Positions 42,373-51,862 are shown, counted from the first letter of the stretch. The stretch is 64,000 nt of DNA from Alistipes sp. (GCA_022767745.1 JALENN010000006.1:434001-498000); one strand, 5' to 3'. Notes: generated by a model from the letters alone, not told the origin. Numbers and translations are program-made.

Positions 42373-45135
42373 TTACTTAACCACGGGGTACGACCATGTG
42401 GTCTTGTAGCTATCGCCGAAGCTGTACGAGTTGAAGATGATCTCCTTGACGGCGGTTGAGGTCTCGTCAAGCTCGTAAGAGGCTATCTCCACACCGTTGA
42501 TCGAGTGGGTGATGGTGCCGTTGTCGAAGGCGATCTTGATCAGGTAGTCACCTGCCTCGGTGGGGATATTCTTATCTGCCGGAACGTCAATCCATGCGCC
42601 GGTGTCGGCGCTGTCCCAGTATTTCCAGCTGCGCACGCCATTCTCGTCCTGCTTGAAGAGGACGATCGGCCAGTCGATGCCGATGTTGAGCCAGATGCTC
42701 TTGTTCACGGCGCGGTCCTCGCCCGTGAGCGTCAGCGTCGAGGTTACCTCCCATGCGGTCTTGGCCGACATGTCGACGGCAGCCTTGCGGCCCTGCCATG
42801 AGTACCAGTTGTTGTTGGGCTCCGTTTTGGTCTCGAACTCGATCTTGTCGTTCGAGATGGCGAAGCTCTTGGGCTCGGTGCGATCCTTGTGCCAGTACTG
42901 GTCAACTGCCGAGTTATAGTTTACGAAGATAGAACCGAACTTTGATGCTTGCCAGTAGATTCCGTCAGTGGGGAATGTGTTGCCGGTGAGGTTGAAGATA
43001 CCGTAGTATGCGCGAACGGTAGGGTTGGTTTCTCCATCTACGAAAGCTTCGAAATCCTTGAAGGTGTTGTTCTCAACATTAACCTTGAGCGTTGAGGTGG
43101 TTACATCGTTAGAAGTCCAGTTGGGAGTGGTGAATACCAAATTGCTGTTGCCCTCAACAAAGATGTTGTTGCGAATGGCGAATTCGCCTGCCATAAGGCC
43201 GTCGAACGATACCGTACCTCCATTGATGGTGCAATTCTCGATGAGACCGTTGGCTGCGGCCTGAGAGAAATATATCGAGCCGCAGTTTGTTGCGTTGGCG
43301 TCAGCGACAATGTTGTTGGGTTCGGCAATACAGTTCTTCAGAGAGAAGTTGGGTGCGGTAATCTCGATAAGTTTGTTTACGGCCTGCTTGGGCATCAGGG
43401 TGAGGTTCTCGAGAGTTACGTTCTCGGCAAATACGGTGATAAGGTTCTGCGTGCCCCATGAACCGTTGTCGGTGTATTCGTTGCCGTAGACGATGGTCTT
43501 GGCGGCGTCACCCTTACCCTTGATGGTGAGACCCTCAACCTCGATGGGGAGATAGAAATACTGGCCGTTAGACGCCTTTACCGTGCAGTCGAGGGGGAAC
43601 TTGCCCTCTGCCAGTTCGATCACGTCATTGGGCTGTGCGGCGGCCAGAGCGTCGGCAATCGTGGCGAAGCTCTTCTCTCCGATCATGATCAGACCGGTCT
43701 CGCCCTCCTGTACCTTGATCTTTTCATCGTTGATGGTGGGCTGCGTTGCGTCGTCGAAGATGGTTACGGTAGTAGTTTCATCGGTGTTGTTTCCGTCGCG
43801 GGTAATCGAGTTTACGGTCGCGCCTTCGTAGATGGCTACGTTACCGCCCTTGACGTTGATGGTAGATGCTGTAGCGCCGCTGTTTACCGAGAAGGTGTTG
43901 GGCTTGGTTGATACTGACTTAATATCCCATGAGCCAGAAACAAGGGCTGCGTCGCCTTTGGGAACATTGATGTTTACAGCGATGGTATTAGCCGAAGAGC
44001 TGCCCAGCTCGAACAGTCCTGCAAAGTCGCTGTCTCCGAAGGTTACTTCGCCCTCTGCGCCGGCCAGGTTGATCGTCAGGGTAGAACCGGCCTCAAGCGA
44101 AGGCAGGGTGTAGTTGCCAGCTGCGGGCAGGTTGTCGATGACGTTGATGTTGTAGTCATGCTTGCCGGCTTCGGTAAGGGCGTCAAGTGCATTCTGCAGG
44201 TCGGCGGCCGAAACATCCATATGGTCGCTGGTGATGTCGTCGTCGAATCCGGGCTTCACCTCGATGGTAACGTCGGCCTGTTTGGTGAGCAGGTTACCCG
44301 ATACGGTGGTGCGGTAGTTGCGCTGTACGGGTATGCTCGAGAACTCGTAGGGAGAAACCACCTCTGCGCCCGAGTCGTTGAGGAACGACATGGTGAAGTC
44401 GGTCAGGTACTGCTCGGTGCCGGCAGGGGCGAATATATAGTCGAACGAGAGTACGCCGTTGTTGGCATCTACGACATCGGCGGCCTGGCTGTAGGTTATG
44501 CCGCCGGTAACGTTGGTGAGCTCGCCCGTGAAGAGGTCGATACCCGTGTGTACACTCTCAAAATTGATCGACACCTGTTTCGGCTGCATGTCCGTGGGAA
44601 CCTCACTCATGTCGAGGGTCTTGATCTTGAGCTGTCCGAAGGGACGCTTCAGCTCCACGGCCAGCGTCTTCGAGTAGTCGGCCTTGAGCGTTGCCGTGCC
44701 GAAGAATGCGTCGCGCGTGTCGTCGTTTCCCGTGTAAGCGGTGATGTCGTCAATGGTGACGTTTGCCAGGTCGGCCGTGTTGTAGTGGAGGTCGGTGGTG
44801 ATGGCCTCATCCGAGGCGTTGCTTGTAACGTGGTCGGCCCAGAATACGAGCTCGTAATCCTTGCCCGACACCAGTCGCGTCGAGAAGGTGGCTTTCAGAC
44901 CGTCGACCTTTACCGTCTGACGCTCGCCGTAGAGCTGGCCGTCGAGGTAGATTTCCATGATACAGCGGTTGACAGAGGTGCCGTCGCCGTCGGCACGGGT
45001 CTGCGCCATCTCTGCGGGCAGTGAGGCTGCGATCGATACGGCAACAGTGTTGTCGCCGCTCTCCACAAAGTCAGCGTTATTACATGATGTAATGCCTAAC
45101 ACTGACAGAATAGCAAAAAAGAATAACTTTTTCAT
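42373..45135 (-). CDS. Fimbrillin-like lipoprotein with beta-helix and lectin-like C-terminal domain, copy B
   Basis: The 920-residue protein starts with a lipobox (GITSC) and the same fimbrillin-like domain (about 25-315; ELKRPFGQLKIKTLDM, IPVQRNYRTTVSGNLL). A low-complexity beta region follows (about 330-490), then a pectin-lyase-type helix beginning FATIADALAAAQPNDVIELA (about 500-770) and a final domain (about 800-920; WLNIGIDWPIVLF) resembling a concanavalin-like lectin sandwich. The architecture suggests a glycan-binding adhesin anchored or polymerised through its N-terminus. Spacer hairpins lie on both sides. Confidence 0.8.
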   Translation of the reverse strand: MKKLFFFAILSVLGITSCNNADFVESGDNTVAVSIAASLPAEMAQTRADGDGTSVNRCIMEIYLDGQLYGERQTVKVDGLKATFSTRLVSGKDYELVFWADHVTSNASDEAITTDLHYNTADLANVTIDDITAYTGNDDTRDAFFGTATLKADYSKTLAVELKRPFGQLKIKTLDMSEVPTDMQPKQVSINFESVHTGIDLFTGELTNVTGGITYSQAADVVDANNGVLSFDYIFAPAGTEQYLTDFTMSFLNDSGAEVVSPYEFSSIPVQRNYRTTVSGNLLTKQADVTIEVKPGFDDDITSDHMDVSAADLQNALDALTEAGKHDYNINVIDNLPAAGNYTLPSLEAGSTLTINLAGAEGEVTFGDSDFAGLFELGSSSANTIAVNINVPKGDAALVSGSWDIKSVSTKPNTFSVNSGATASTINVKGGNVAIYEGATVNSITRDGNNTDETTTVTIFDDATQPTINDEKIKVQEGETGLIMIGEKSFATIADALAAAQPNDVIELAEGKFPLDCTVKASNGQYFYLPIEVEGLTIKGKGDAAKTIVYGNEYTDNGSWGTQNLITVFAENVTLENLTLMPKQAVNKLIEITAPNFSLKNCIAEPNNIVADANATNCGSIYFSQAAANGLIENCTINGGTVSFDGLMAGEFAIRNNIFVEGNSNLVFTTPNWTSNDVTTSTLKVNVENNTFKDFEAFVDGETNPTVRAYYGIFNLTGNTFPTDGIYWQASKFGSIFVNYNSAVDQYWHKDRTEPKSFAISNDKIEFETKTEPNNNWYSWQGRKAAVDMSAKTAWEVTSTLTLTGEDRAVNKSIWLNIGIDWPIVLFKQDENGVRSWKYWDSADTGAWIDVPADKNIPTEAGDYLIKIAFDNGTITHSINGVEIASYELDETSTAVKEIIFNSYSFGDSYKTTWSYPVVK
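44241..44450 (-). repeat. Conserved DNA block, copy B
   Basis: About 210 bp closely matching 47742-47950 and, for most of its length, 41307-41467. Confidence 0.8.
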
Positions 45136-45236
45136 TCTTAGTTGTTGTTGATAATTAAGTGGTTAATGATTGATGTGATTCTTTAATGTCTCTTTATACG
45201 TTGTCCATAAATACATTACCCGATAGTGTCTTGTAC

Positions 45237-45262
45237 CCGCAGGAGCGGTCAGACTCCTGCGG
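45237..45262 (-). ncRNA. Intercistronic hairpin with constant 8-nt loop, copy 1
   Basis: A 9-bp stem (45237-45245 with 45254-45262) encloses TCTGACCG as read on the minus strand, directly after copy A. It has no T tract. Confidence 0.6.
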
Positions 45263-45279
45263 ATTATCGTGCGTTCGGC

Positions 45280-48200
45280 TTATTCGACCAGCGTCTTGCC
45301 GTCTACCGTCAAGGTGTTAAGTATCGGATAGCCGCTTTGGGGTTTGGTGTAATAGAACCCAAAGAAGTCTGTTGCTAACGACGTAACGTTGGCATTCAGC
45401 AGTTTGCAGTTGTTGATCTTGTTGTTGCTGAACGATACGCTGCCCTTGGTGGTTTTGCTGATGTTTATTACGTTTGCGACAAAGACATGCGAAGCGCATT
45501 CCGAGTAGGTGTCCCACTTGTTGCCAGATTCTACGGTAACATCGGTTATGTTGTTGTCCTTGATGGTAACCGATACGCCGTTTGACGAGAGGTATCCGAT
45601 GAAACCGCCAGCCATGCAGCTTGCGTCACCTGCGGGGGCATTCTTGTCGGCTGCGATGTTTGCCTTCTCGACCGAACAGTTGGTGAAAGCAGCATCCGTG
45701 TAGTTTGCGGCATATCCGACGAGTGCCGCCACCTTCTGGGCGCCGCCCGTGATCTCGACGTTCTTCACATGACAGTTGTCGATCGTGCCGCCGTTGAAAC
45801 GTCCCACGAGGGCTCCCGAACGCGAGCCGTAGATGGTGGCGCCGTCGATGGTAAGGTTGCGGATGTCGCCCGAGAATATGGGGAAGAGGGCTGCATTCTG
45901 GGCCTTGTTGTCCCACGCCAGGCCGTTGGCACCGTCAGCCTCCACCAGATATGTCTGGCAGTTGAGGTTGCGGATAGTGTGGCCGTTACCGTCGAACGAA
46001 CCGTCGATGGGGTCCGATGTGGTGCTTACTGGCCATGCGAGGTTGTTGAGGTCGAGGTCGCGGACAAGAACCGCATCACCGCCGGTCTTTTTGCTTACCC
46101 AGTTGGCAAGCTGTGTCGGCGTGCCGATATAGTACTTGCCGTCCTGCTTCGAGGGCATGGCCGTATCTTCGAGTATCGATCCGTTCCATACGTCACTTAC
46201 GAGAACCGTGGCTCCTTCGGCGCATTCGAGAGTGAAGGTGTCGTCCCAGCTGATCTCGTTGATCCAGGCATCAGGATCGAGGTCGACGGCGTGGTCGAGA
46301 CGTGGGTTGACCGTTTCACGGAATTTGGTGCCGTTCTGCATGGTGAGGGTATTGCGGTAAGATGCGCGGAACGAAGCCATATACTGGCGGTTTGTATCGG
46401 TTTGCGGATTGTTGTCGCTGACTACGTCGCAGTTGTCGAGCACCATGTTGTAGTTGCGTGCGTTGTAAGTCTGGTCCTGATTGAGCACGATTGTTGCGAA
46501 CTCCTCGGTCGGGCCTCCGAACCAGTTGCGGCCTATGAGTTTAGAGTTTTTGAAGAGTATCGACTGCTGCAGGGACGAGCCACCCCATGCATTGAGCGAT
46601 GCGCGGCCGTCGAATACGCAGTTGTCGGCATCGAGGTTGAGAGCTGCGTTTGTTCCGGCGATGTTGATCGAGTAGTAGAGGCTCTCGATTGCCGAATTCT
46701 TCATCGTGAGGTTGACTACGGCTCCGTCGACATCTGCGGGGGTCAGTCCGTTACTGTGTCCTACGGTTAAACCTCGCGAGTAGCTGGGAACACGGTTCTT
46801 CAGTTCGTCGGAGTACTGGTAGTCGGTCGCGAGATCAACGTTCAGACGGGTTTCGTTAATGCTGATAAGTACGTTGTCCAGAGTTACGTTCTCCACACAC
46901 GAAGCCGAAGTTGTTACCAGGTTGATACCTGAACGGTTGCTCGATCCTGTAGGAACGATGAACGTGCTGTTCGAGAAGTTGCAGTTGATATTTTCTGCCT
47001 CGATCCATACCGTACGCGAGGCCTTTGCGGTCGATGTTACCACGATTTTGTCCATGGTGACGTTGGTGGCTCCGGTGACGATCTTCAGTCCGTGTGCACC
47101 AGCATAGTCGACATCGATGCGGAAGTTGGCGGCCGCGACGGGGGCCGATACGGTCATCTGGCGGGTGAAGGCTGCGCCCTTGCCGTCGATCGCCTCAGTG
47201 GCGGGGTTTTCGACAAGGATCTCCTCATATCCCGACACATTGTCGGCAACCAGGTTGTCGAAGCTCTTCTGAGAGTCGAAGCAGCGGTATACCTTACCTG
47301 CCTGCTCGCCTTTGGTGATGGCCTCTACGGCGCCATAGAGTTTGAGGCTGCCCTTGTTGAGCGTGAGGTTGGCTATGGTGGCATTCTCGGCGACGATGAG
47401 TGTGTTGTCGGCTGTTGCCGCCGTAACATTCTGCATCGTGCCGTCAACGGTGACGGTCGATTCCTCGGTGTTGATGACAAGGTTGTTGATGCCATCCGTA
47501 TTGATCGAGATATGCTCCGGGGCATATCCCTCCTCTGCGGCATAGTTGAGCGTTATCTGCTTGTCGGTTGTCGGCAGCGAAATCACGATTTCCTTGTCCT
47601 CGACGTCGTAGTCGTGCGGTATGATGATCTCGGCATCCGACTCGGGGGCCTGGGTGAGGGTGACGTTCTCGATGCCGTCGGCCAGGGCCTGGTTGAGCTG
47701 CTCGATGGTCGACGCCTCGAATACCTCGTGGTCGACGTTGCCGTCGAATCCGGGCTTCACCTCTACGGTAATGTCAGCCTGCTTGGTGAGCAGGTTGCCC
47801 GATACCAGGGTGCGGTAGTTGCGCTGTACGGGTATGCTTGAGAACTCGTAGGGCGAGGCAACCTCCGCGCCCGAGTCGTCGAGGAACGACATGGTGAAGT
47901 CGGTCAGGTACTGCTCGGTTCCGGCAGGGGCGAAGATATAGTCGAACGAGAGCTGCCCGGCGGTGATAGCGACAGGTGCATTGTAAGCCACGGCGGCCGT
48001 CTTGTCCTTAACAAGCTCGCCCGTGAGCAGGTCGATGGCCGTGGGGATCTGGTCGAATGCAACCGACACATGGGTCGGGCGCATGTCCTGGGGAACCTGA
48101 GTCATGTCGAGGGTGTTGACCTTGAGCTGTCCGAAGGGTCGCTTCAGGTCGATGCCGAAGCTCTCCGAGGTCGTGATCTCGACATCCTTTACAGCATAGA

Positions 48201-48639
48201 AGGCGTCGCGCTCATCGTTGCTGCCGTCATAGTGCGCCGGATCTATCATATAGACGTTCGACAGGTCCGAGGTGGCGTAATAGAGATCCGAGAAGTCCTC
48301 AGGGCTGCTGCCTTCGGCGTGATCGGCCCAGAATACGAACTTGTACTCCTTGCCCGACACCAGACGCATCGAGAATGAAGCCGCCTTGTCGGTTATGGCT
48401 GCAACCTGACGTTCGCCGTAGAGCTCGCCGTCGAGGTATACCTCCATGATACAGCGGTTTACCATGTCTCCGTCGCCAGGATTCGCCTGGCTGCGCACGG
48501 CGTTGATCTGTGTCGGCAGGGTGACCGCGATGTTGACATTTGATTCCTGCCCGACACCCCATTCGGTGTCGTCGCTCTGCCGGCATGATGTAATAAATGC
48601 CATTGCCAGCATTGCCGTAGCTAAAATTAGTTTCTTCAT
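45280..48639 (-). CDS. Fimbrillin-like lipoprotein with long beta-helix and GLUG-like C-terminus, copy A
   Basis: The ATG at 48639 is chosen because it begins the lipoprotein signal (MAFITSC); the frame runs 18 codons further up without a signal. The 1119-residue protein repeats the fimbrillin-like domain (about 25-320; RCIMEVYLDGELYGERQV, IPVQRNYRTLVSGNLL), then about 550 residues of beta-helix-like strands and a C-terminal part with GLUG-like repeats (SGALVGRFNGGTIDNCHV, VAALVGYAANYTDAAFTNC, AGGFIGYL). GLUG repeats occur in large secreted adhesins and IgA peptidases. It is the largest of the three variable adhesins. Confidence 0.82.
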   Translation of the reverse strand: MKKLILATAMLAMAFITSCRQSDDTEWGVGQESNVNIAVTLPTQINAVRSQANPGDGDMVNRCIMEVYLDGELYGERQVAAITDKAASFSMRLVSGKEYKFVFWADHAEGSSPEDFSDLYYATSDLSNVYMIDPAHYDGSNDERDAFYAVKDVEITTSESFGIDLKRPFGQLKVNTLDMTQVPQDMRPTHVSVAFDQIPTAIDLLTGELVKDKTAAVAYNAPVAITAGQLSFDYIFAPAGTEQYLTDFTMSFLDDSGAEVASPYEFSSIPVQRNYRTLVSGNLLTKQADITVEVKPGFDGNVDHEVFEASTIEQLNQALADGIENVTLTQAPESDAEIIIPHDYDVEDKEIVISLPTTDKQITLNYAAEEGYAPEHISINTDGINNLVINTEESTVTVDGTMQNVTAATADNTLIVAENATIANLTLNKGSLKLYGAVEAITKGEQAGKVYRCFDSQKSFDNLVADNVSGYEEILVENPATEAIDGKGAAFTRQMTVSAPVAAANFRIDVDYAGAHGLKIVTGATNVTMDKIVVTSTAKASRTVWIEAENINCNFSNSTFIVPTGSSNRSGINLVTTSASCVENVTLDNVLISINETRLNVDLATDYQYSDELKNRVPSYSRGLTVGHSNGLTPADVDGAVVNLTMKNSAIESLYYSINIAGTNAALNLDADNCVFDGRASLNAWGGSSLQQSILFKNSKLIGRNWFGGPTEEFATIVLNQDQTYNARNYNMVLDNCDVVSDNNPQTDTNRQYMASFRASYRNTLTMQNGTKFRETVNPRLDHAVDLDPDAWINEISWDDTFTLECAEGATVLVSDVWNGSILEDTAMPSKQDGKYYIGTPTQLANWVSKKTGGDAVLVRDLDLNNLAWPVSTTSDPIDGSFDGNGHTIRNLNCQTYLVEADGANGLAWDNKAQNAALFPIFSGDIRNLTIDGATIYGSRSGALVGRFNGGTIDNCHVKNVEITGGAQKVAALVGYAANYTDAAFTNCSVEKANIAADKNAPAGDASCMAGGFIGYLSSNGVSVTIKDNNITDVTVESGNKWDTYSECASHVFVANVINISKTTKGSVSFSNNKINNCKLLNANVTSLATDFFGFYYTKPQSGYPILNTLTVDGKTLVE
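47742..47950 (-). repeat. Conserved DNA block, copy A
   Basis: About 210 bp closely matching 44241-44450, with few differences including at third codon positions. Confidence 0.8.
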
Positions 48640-48656
48640 CTGTTTGACTTTGTTGC

Positions 48657-48691
48657 GGATGGCTGTCCGATGTGACGGCGTCAGCCCATCC
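48657..48691 (-). other. Third intercistronic hairpin, different loop
   Basis: GGATGGCTG (48657-48665) pairs with CAGCCCATCC (48682-48691) with one bulge, between the short fimbrillin gene and copy A. It lacks the TCTGACCG loop, so it may be unrelated to the other two. Confidence 0.35.
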
Positions 48692-48721
48692 ATTGGTTCT
48701 ATATTGTGTTTTTGTTGTCGC

Positions 48722-49582
48722 TTACCTGCGCTGCGTGGCGGCGGTTGACAGTGTCGGGGCCGAAGTGCCCGACGATGTTACCGATACGTTCACCTCATAG
48801 TTGCGCTGTATGGGTATGTCTTTGAACTCACGTTCGTATGCTGGTGTTGCCTCGCCGTTGGCGGTTGCGGTCATGGTGAAGTCTACGGTGTGGCCCTCTT
48901 CGTCCGGGGCCATAACGTAGGTGTACCACTTTATGGGCGAGCCTGTGGCGGCCACTGTCGCCGATGATACGAGTCCTTGCCTGCCGCCGGCGCTGCCCGT
49001 CATGGCGTCGAAGTGGGTGGGGACGTCGGTGAAGGCCGCGCTCACGATGTATTCGCTTGTGGCGGGGGTGAATTCCGTTGTCACATTTATGCGGCAGGTG
49101 GCGCGCGTAAGCATTGCCTCCACGGCTTTCGGCCCGTCTGCCGTGAAGTCGGTCACGCCCCAGAAGGCGTCGGCTGCCTCGTTGCATGCCGCAACGGCAT
49201 TCTCCTTGACGGTTATGCTGCGCAGGCCGCTCGATGTGTCATAGTAAAGGTCGCCGTTGTCGGAGCCACCCTTGTCGGCCCAGAAAACCAGCCTGTAGCT
49301 TCTGCCAGAGAGGAGTCGTGGCTCGAAATGGAAGTTGCCCGAGGCGTCGGCTGCGGCCGTGACGGGCTCGATGCCGTACTCGCTGCCGTCGGCGTTGTAT
49401 ATGGCAAGGATGCAGCGGTCGGCCATGACTGTCGGGTCGCCCGCCGCGCGCGTATAGCCGTCGGCTGTACTTGCCGATATGGTTATATCCACATAGGTCT
49501 GCTCCGGCGCGTCGTCCTGCGTGTTGTTACAGGCTGCCGTGAAGAGCGTCAGGAATGTCAGTATTATGATCTCTTTTTTCAT
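48722..49582 (-). CDS. Short fimbrillin-like (DUF6562-type) lipoprotein
   Basis: The 286-residue protein has a lipobox (FTAAC) and only the fimbrillin-like domain: RCILAIYNADGSEYG, LVFWADKGGSDNGDLYYD, a central Ig-like region and the final strand IPIQRNYEVNVSVTSSGTS. No C-terminal extension follows. By analogy with fimbriae it may be the structural or assembly-initiating subunit, with copies A-C as variable tips; that is inference. Separated by 22 nt from the anchor-like gene. Confidence 0.75.
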   Translation of the reverse strand: MKKEIIILTFLTLFTAACNNTQDDAPEQTYVDITISASTADGYTRAAGDPTVMADRCILAIYNADGSEYGIEPVTAAADASGNFHFEPRLLSGRSYRLVFWADKGGSDNGDLYYDTSSGLRSITVKENAVAACNEAADAFWGVTDFTADGPKAVEAMLTRATCRINVTTEFTPATSEYIVSAAFTDVPTHFDAMTGSAGGRQGLVSSATVAATGSPIKWYTYVMAPDEEGHTVDFTMTATANGEATPAYEREFKDIPIQRNYEVNVSVTSSGTSAPTLSTAATQRR

Positions 49583-49604
49583 GGTGAGGGCGTTGTTTCA
49601 GGCT

Positions 49605-50609
49605 TTAGTCGGGAAGGGTTATGTCTATCTCTCCGTCGAAGTCGGGGTCGATGCCTATGCCGGGTTCCTTGCGGTTGGTGAGGTACTCGCCGCGGATTAT
49701 TGTGGTCTTGCCGCGCTCTATGGGGACGTTGATACCAGCGTAGGTGTTAATCAGATTATCTTCCTTGTCGTAGATCTCAAGCGTGAGATTTATCTGCGAC
49801 TCCTGGCCGTTTACGAATATGTAGTCTAGCCCGAGCGAAGCTTCATTGTCCGACTGCTGGACGATGTCGGCGCGGAACGATATTTCGGTCTCGGCCTTGT
49901 TGGGCAGGCCCGTGTAGGCGTTGTAGTGTACGGGGTAGAAAAGGTCGTATTTCCAGATGACGTAATAGTTGCCCCATTGCCATGAGTCGGCGCGTGAGTC
50001 GGTCTCCGACGGGGTGTAGTCGAGGCGGCTGATCTCGTTCTTGATGAACTCCTCGACGTCGGTTGTGATGACCTCGACACTTCCCATGGGGCTTGACATA
50101 ATCTGTTCGACGGCAATTTGCTCGTCGGGGTTGCCCGTCACCTCCAGGTCGAAGCGTATCTCGTAGCTCTCCTTGGCGTCGGTATTGCCGACATACTGTT
50201 CGCCGAAGTTAATGTTTGAGAGGTCGTCAAGCATGAAGATCGAGCCGTTGCCGTCGGTATCGTTGGCAGCGACGGCATATGCTACGCACTTGTATTTCCC
50301 GGGTGCGAGCTTCTCGTTGAGCTCTAACGAGGCGACACCGTTTTCATCTTTGGGCGTGCCGATTTCTCGGCGAACGGCAGGTGAGGGCCCGAATTCATCC
50401 TCGTGCAACTCGACGATGAAGTACATGCAGTCGAACTGTTGCTGGTTGCGTGTTCCGAGAATCGAACTGTGAGTGAAAGCCGGGGCTGTCGTCAGCGTGA
50501 TCCGGGTGTCGACCGTCGTGGTGGTGATCTCCTCAGACGGGTATTCGTGTACGCACGCAACGGCAACGAGCATTGCCGCTGCTGCTGATAATTTCGATAA
50601 GTGGTTCAT
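49605..50609 (-). CDS. FimB/Mfa2-like fimbrial anchor lipoprotein
   Basis: The 334-residue protein has a lipobox (AVACVHEY) and a two-domain beta-sandwich pattern with LAPGKYKCVAYAVAAND, YPVHYNAYTGLPNKAE and a final IPIERGKTTIIRGEYLTN, resembling the FimB/Mfa2 family that anchors fimbriae to the outer membrane and limits their length. Position directly after the DUF3575 gene and before the fimbrillin-like genes fits. Lower GC than the housekeeping genes nearby. Confidence 0.75.
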   Translation of the reverse strand: MNHLSKLSAAAAMLVAVACVHEYPSEEITTTTVDTRITLTTAPAFTHSSILGTRNQQQFDCMYFIVELHEDEFGPSPAVRREIGTPKDENGVASLELNEKLAPGKYKCVAYAVAANDTDGNGSIFMLDDLSNINFGEQYVGNTDAKESYEIRFDLEVTGNPDEQIAVEQIMSSPMGSVEVITTDVEEFIKNEISRLDYTPSETDSRADSWQWGNYYVIWKYDLFYPVHYNAYTGLPNKAETEISFRADIVQQSDNEASLGLDYIFVNGQESQINLTLEIYDKEDNLINTYAGINVPIERGKTTIIRGEYLTNRKEPGIGIDPDFDGEIDITLPD

Positions 50610-50621
50610 TATACCCTCGAC

Positions 50622-51755
50622 TTATTTAATCCTGTATATTAACGATATGCCGCAGCGCGTTATACCCCAGTAGTTCTTGGTGGCCGTGTTGAAAAGCGCG
50701 CCGTTGTCTACGTTGTAGTAAGCGTTGTAACGGGTGTTGATGTATCCGGCGCCGATGTTGAGCTCAAGTCCCCAGCGTTCGGAGAACTTGAAGGCGTAGC
50801 CGTAATCCAGGCCTGCGCCGTACATTCCGTCTGTATCCTGATATCGGGTGTCGCTGCCGACCGATACGTTGAACTGTCCGGCTGTGACGTGTACGCCGAA
50901 GAAGTGACCTTTCCACTCAGGACTAAGCCAGTATCGCAGTGAGGGTTGTGCTGCAAGTGTGCGGAAACGGTATTTGGGAGCTGTAGTCCAGCAACTGTAG
51001 TAGAGAGGTACGTCGACCGACCAGTGGTCCGCGAATCGATATTCGGCAGCCACGTTGGTCACGACGAGCGCCCATCCGGCAAGATTGGTTTTCAGGCTCC
51101 AGTGCGCCTGTTCCCATGCGGGTCTGTCCGTCTCGGGAGACTCGGCTGCGGCAGTTGCTGCGTCGGTTGCGGTTGCGGGAGTGGTTGTCTGCGCAAGCTC
51201 GTTGCCGTTGTCGTTTCGCAAAGCGGCCGTGTCGTCGCACTCAATCTCGTCGGTGTGGCTGGCGGCTGTGTCGGGTTTCTCGAGAGGCTCCGTAACGCGG
51301 TGAACGAGTGACGCAGTCACTCCAACGCGTGCATTTGTGCCGTATTGCTCGGTGTGGTTTGTGGTGAGATAGTACTTCTCCTTCATGCCAAGGTCGACAA
51401 TGAAAGATGACTTGACATGGCTGCTGCGCAACCGTGCCACCTTGAGGTTTGTCTTCTCCGTTTGGAACGATGAACAATAGCCGTTGATACGGATGAGCAT
51501 GTCACCTCGGACAATATCCGCACGGTGGCGTTCAATCATCTCGTGCGCCTGCCGTATCGACTTTTCGTTCCCCTCGTAGAAGAACTTTGAACTTTTAGGC
51601 ACAAAATAAAATAGTACGACTTCCGAAGAATCGGGCTGTGCCATTGTCGTAACGTTTTGATCCCCGTTTTTGAACGTCGGTATTGGAGCCGACGTCACGG
51701 ACGTTATCCCTGTCATGATGGATGCGGATAACGTCCATAGCAATAATTTACGCAT
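50622..51755 (-). CDS. OmpA-like plus DUF3575 outer-membrane protein, first gene of the fimbrial operon
   Basis: The ATG at 51755 begins a signal peptide (MRKLLLWTLSAS); the frame upstream is AT-rich leader. The 377-residue protein has an OmpA-type peptidoglycan-binding-like domain (about 45-165, with INGYCSS and the N..LA..RS pattern) followed by a Thr/Ala-rich linker and a C-terminal DUF3575 beta-barrel (about 215-377; WSLKTNLAGWALVVTNVAAE). DUF3575 proteins are commonly encoded beside Bacteroidales fimbriae and may serve as an outer-membrane platform. It lies 12 nt before the FimB-like gene. Confidence 0.8.
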   Translation of the reverse strand: MRKLLLWTLSASIMTGITSVTSAPIPTFKNGDQNVTTMAQPDSSEVVLFYFVPKSSKFFYEGNEKSIRQAHEMIERHRADIVRGDMLIRINGYCSSFQTEKTNLKVARLRSSHVKSSFIVDLGMKEKYYLTTNHTEQYGTNARVGVTASLVHRVTEPLEKPDTAASHTDEIECDDTAALRNDNGNELAQTTTPATATDAATAAAESPETDRPAWEQAHWSLKTNLAGWALVVTNVAAEYRFADHWSVDVPLYYSCWTTAPKYRFRTLAAQPSLRYWLSPEWKGHFFGVHVTAGQFNVSVGSDTRYQDTDGMYGAGLDYGYAFKFSERWGLELNIGAGYINTRYNAYYNVDNGALFNTATKNYWGITRCGISLIYRIK

Positions 51756-51829
51756 GTAATTATTGGAAAGAAATTTTGCACAAATAAATACATTTTCGTA
51801 AATAGGTCTATAAATAACGTAAAAAATTA

Positions 51830-51862
51830 TTTTTTGTGACAAAAAAAGTCTTTTTTGTGACA
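51830..51862 (-). promoter_or_regulatory. Direct repeats upstream of the fimbrial operon
   Basis: TTTTTTGTGACA occurs at 51830-51841 and again at 51851-51862, a 21-bp period (two helical turns), within an AT-rich leader. A regulator binding site is possible. No good TAnnTTTG box was found here. Confidence 0.45.
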
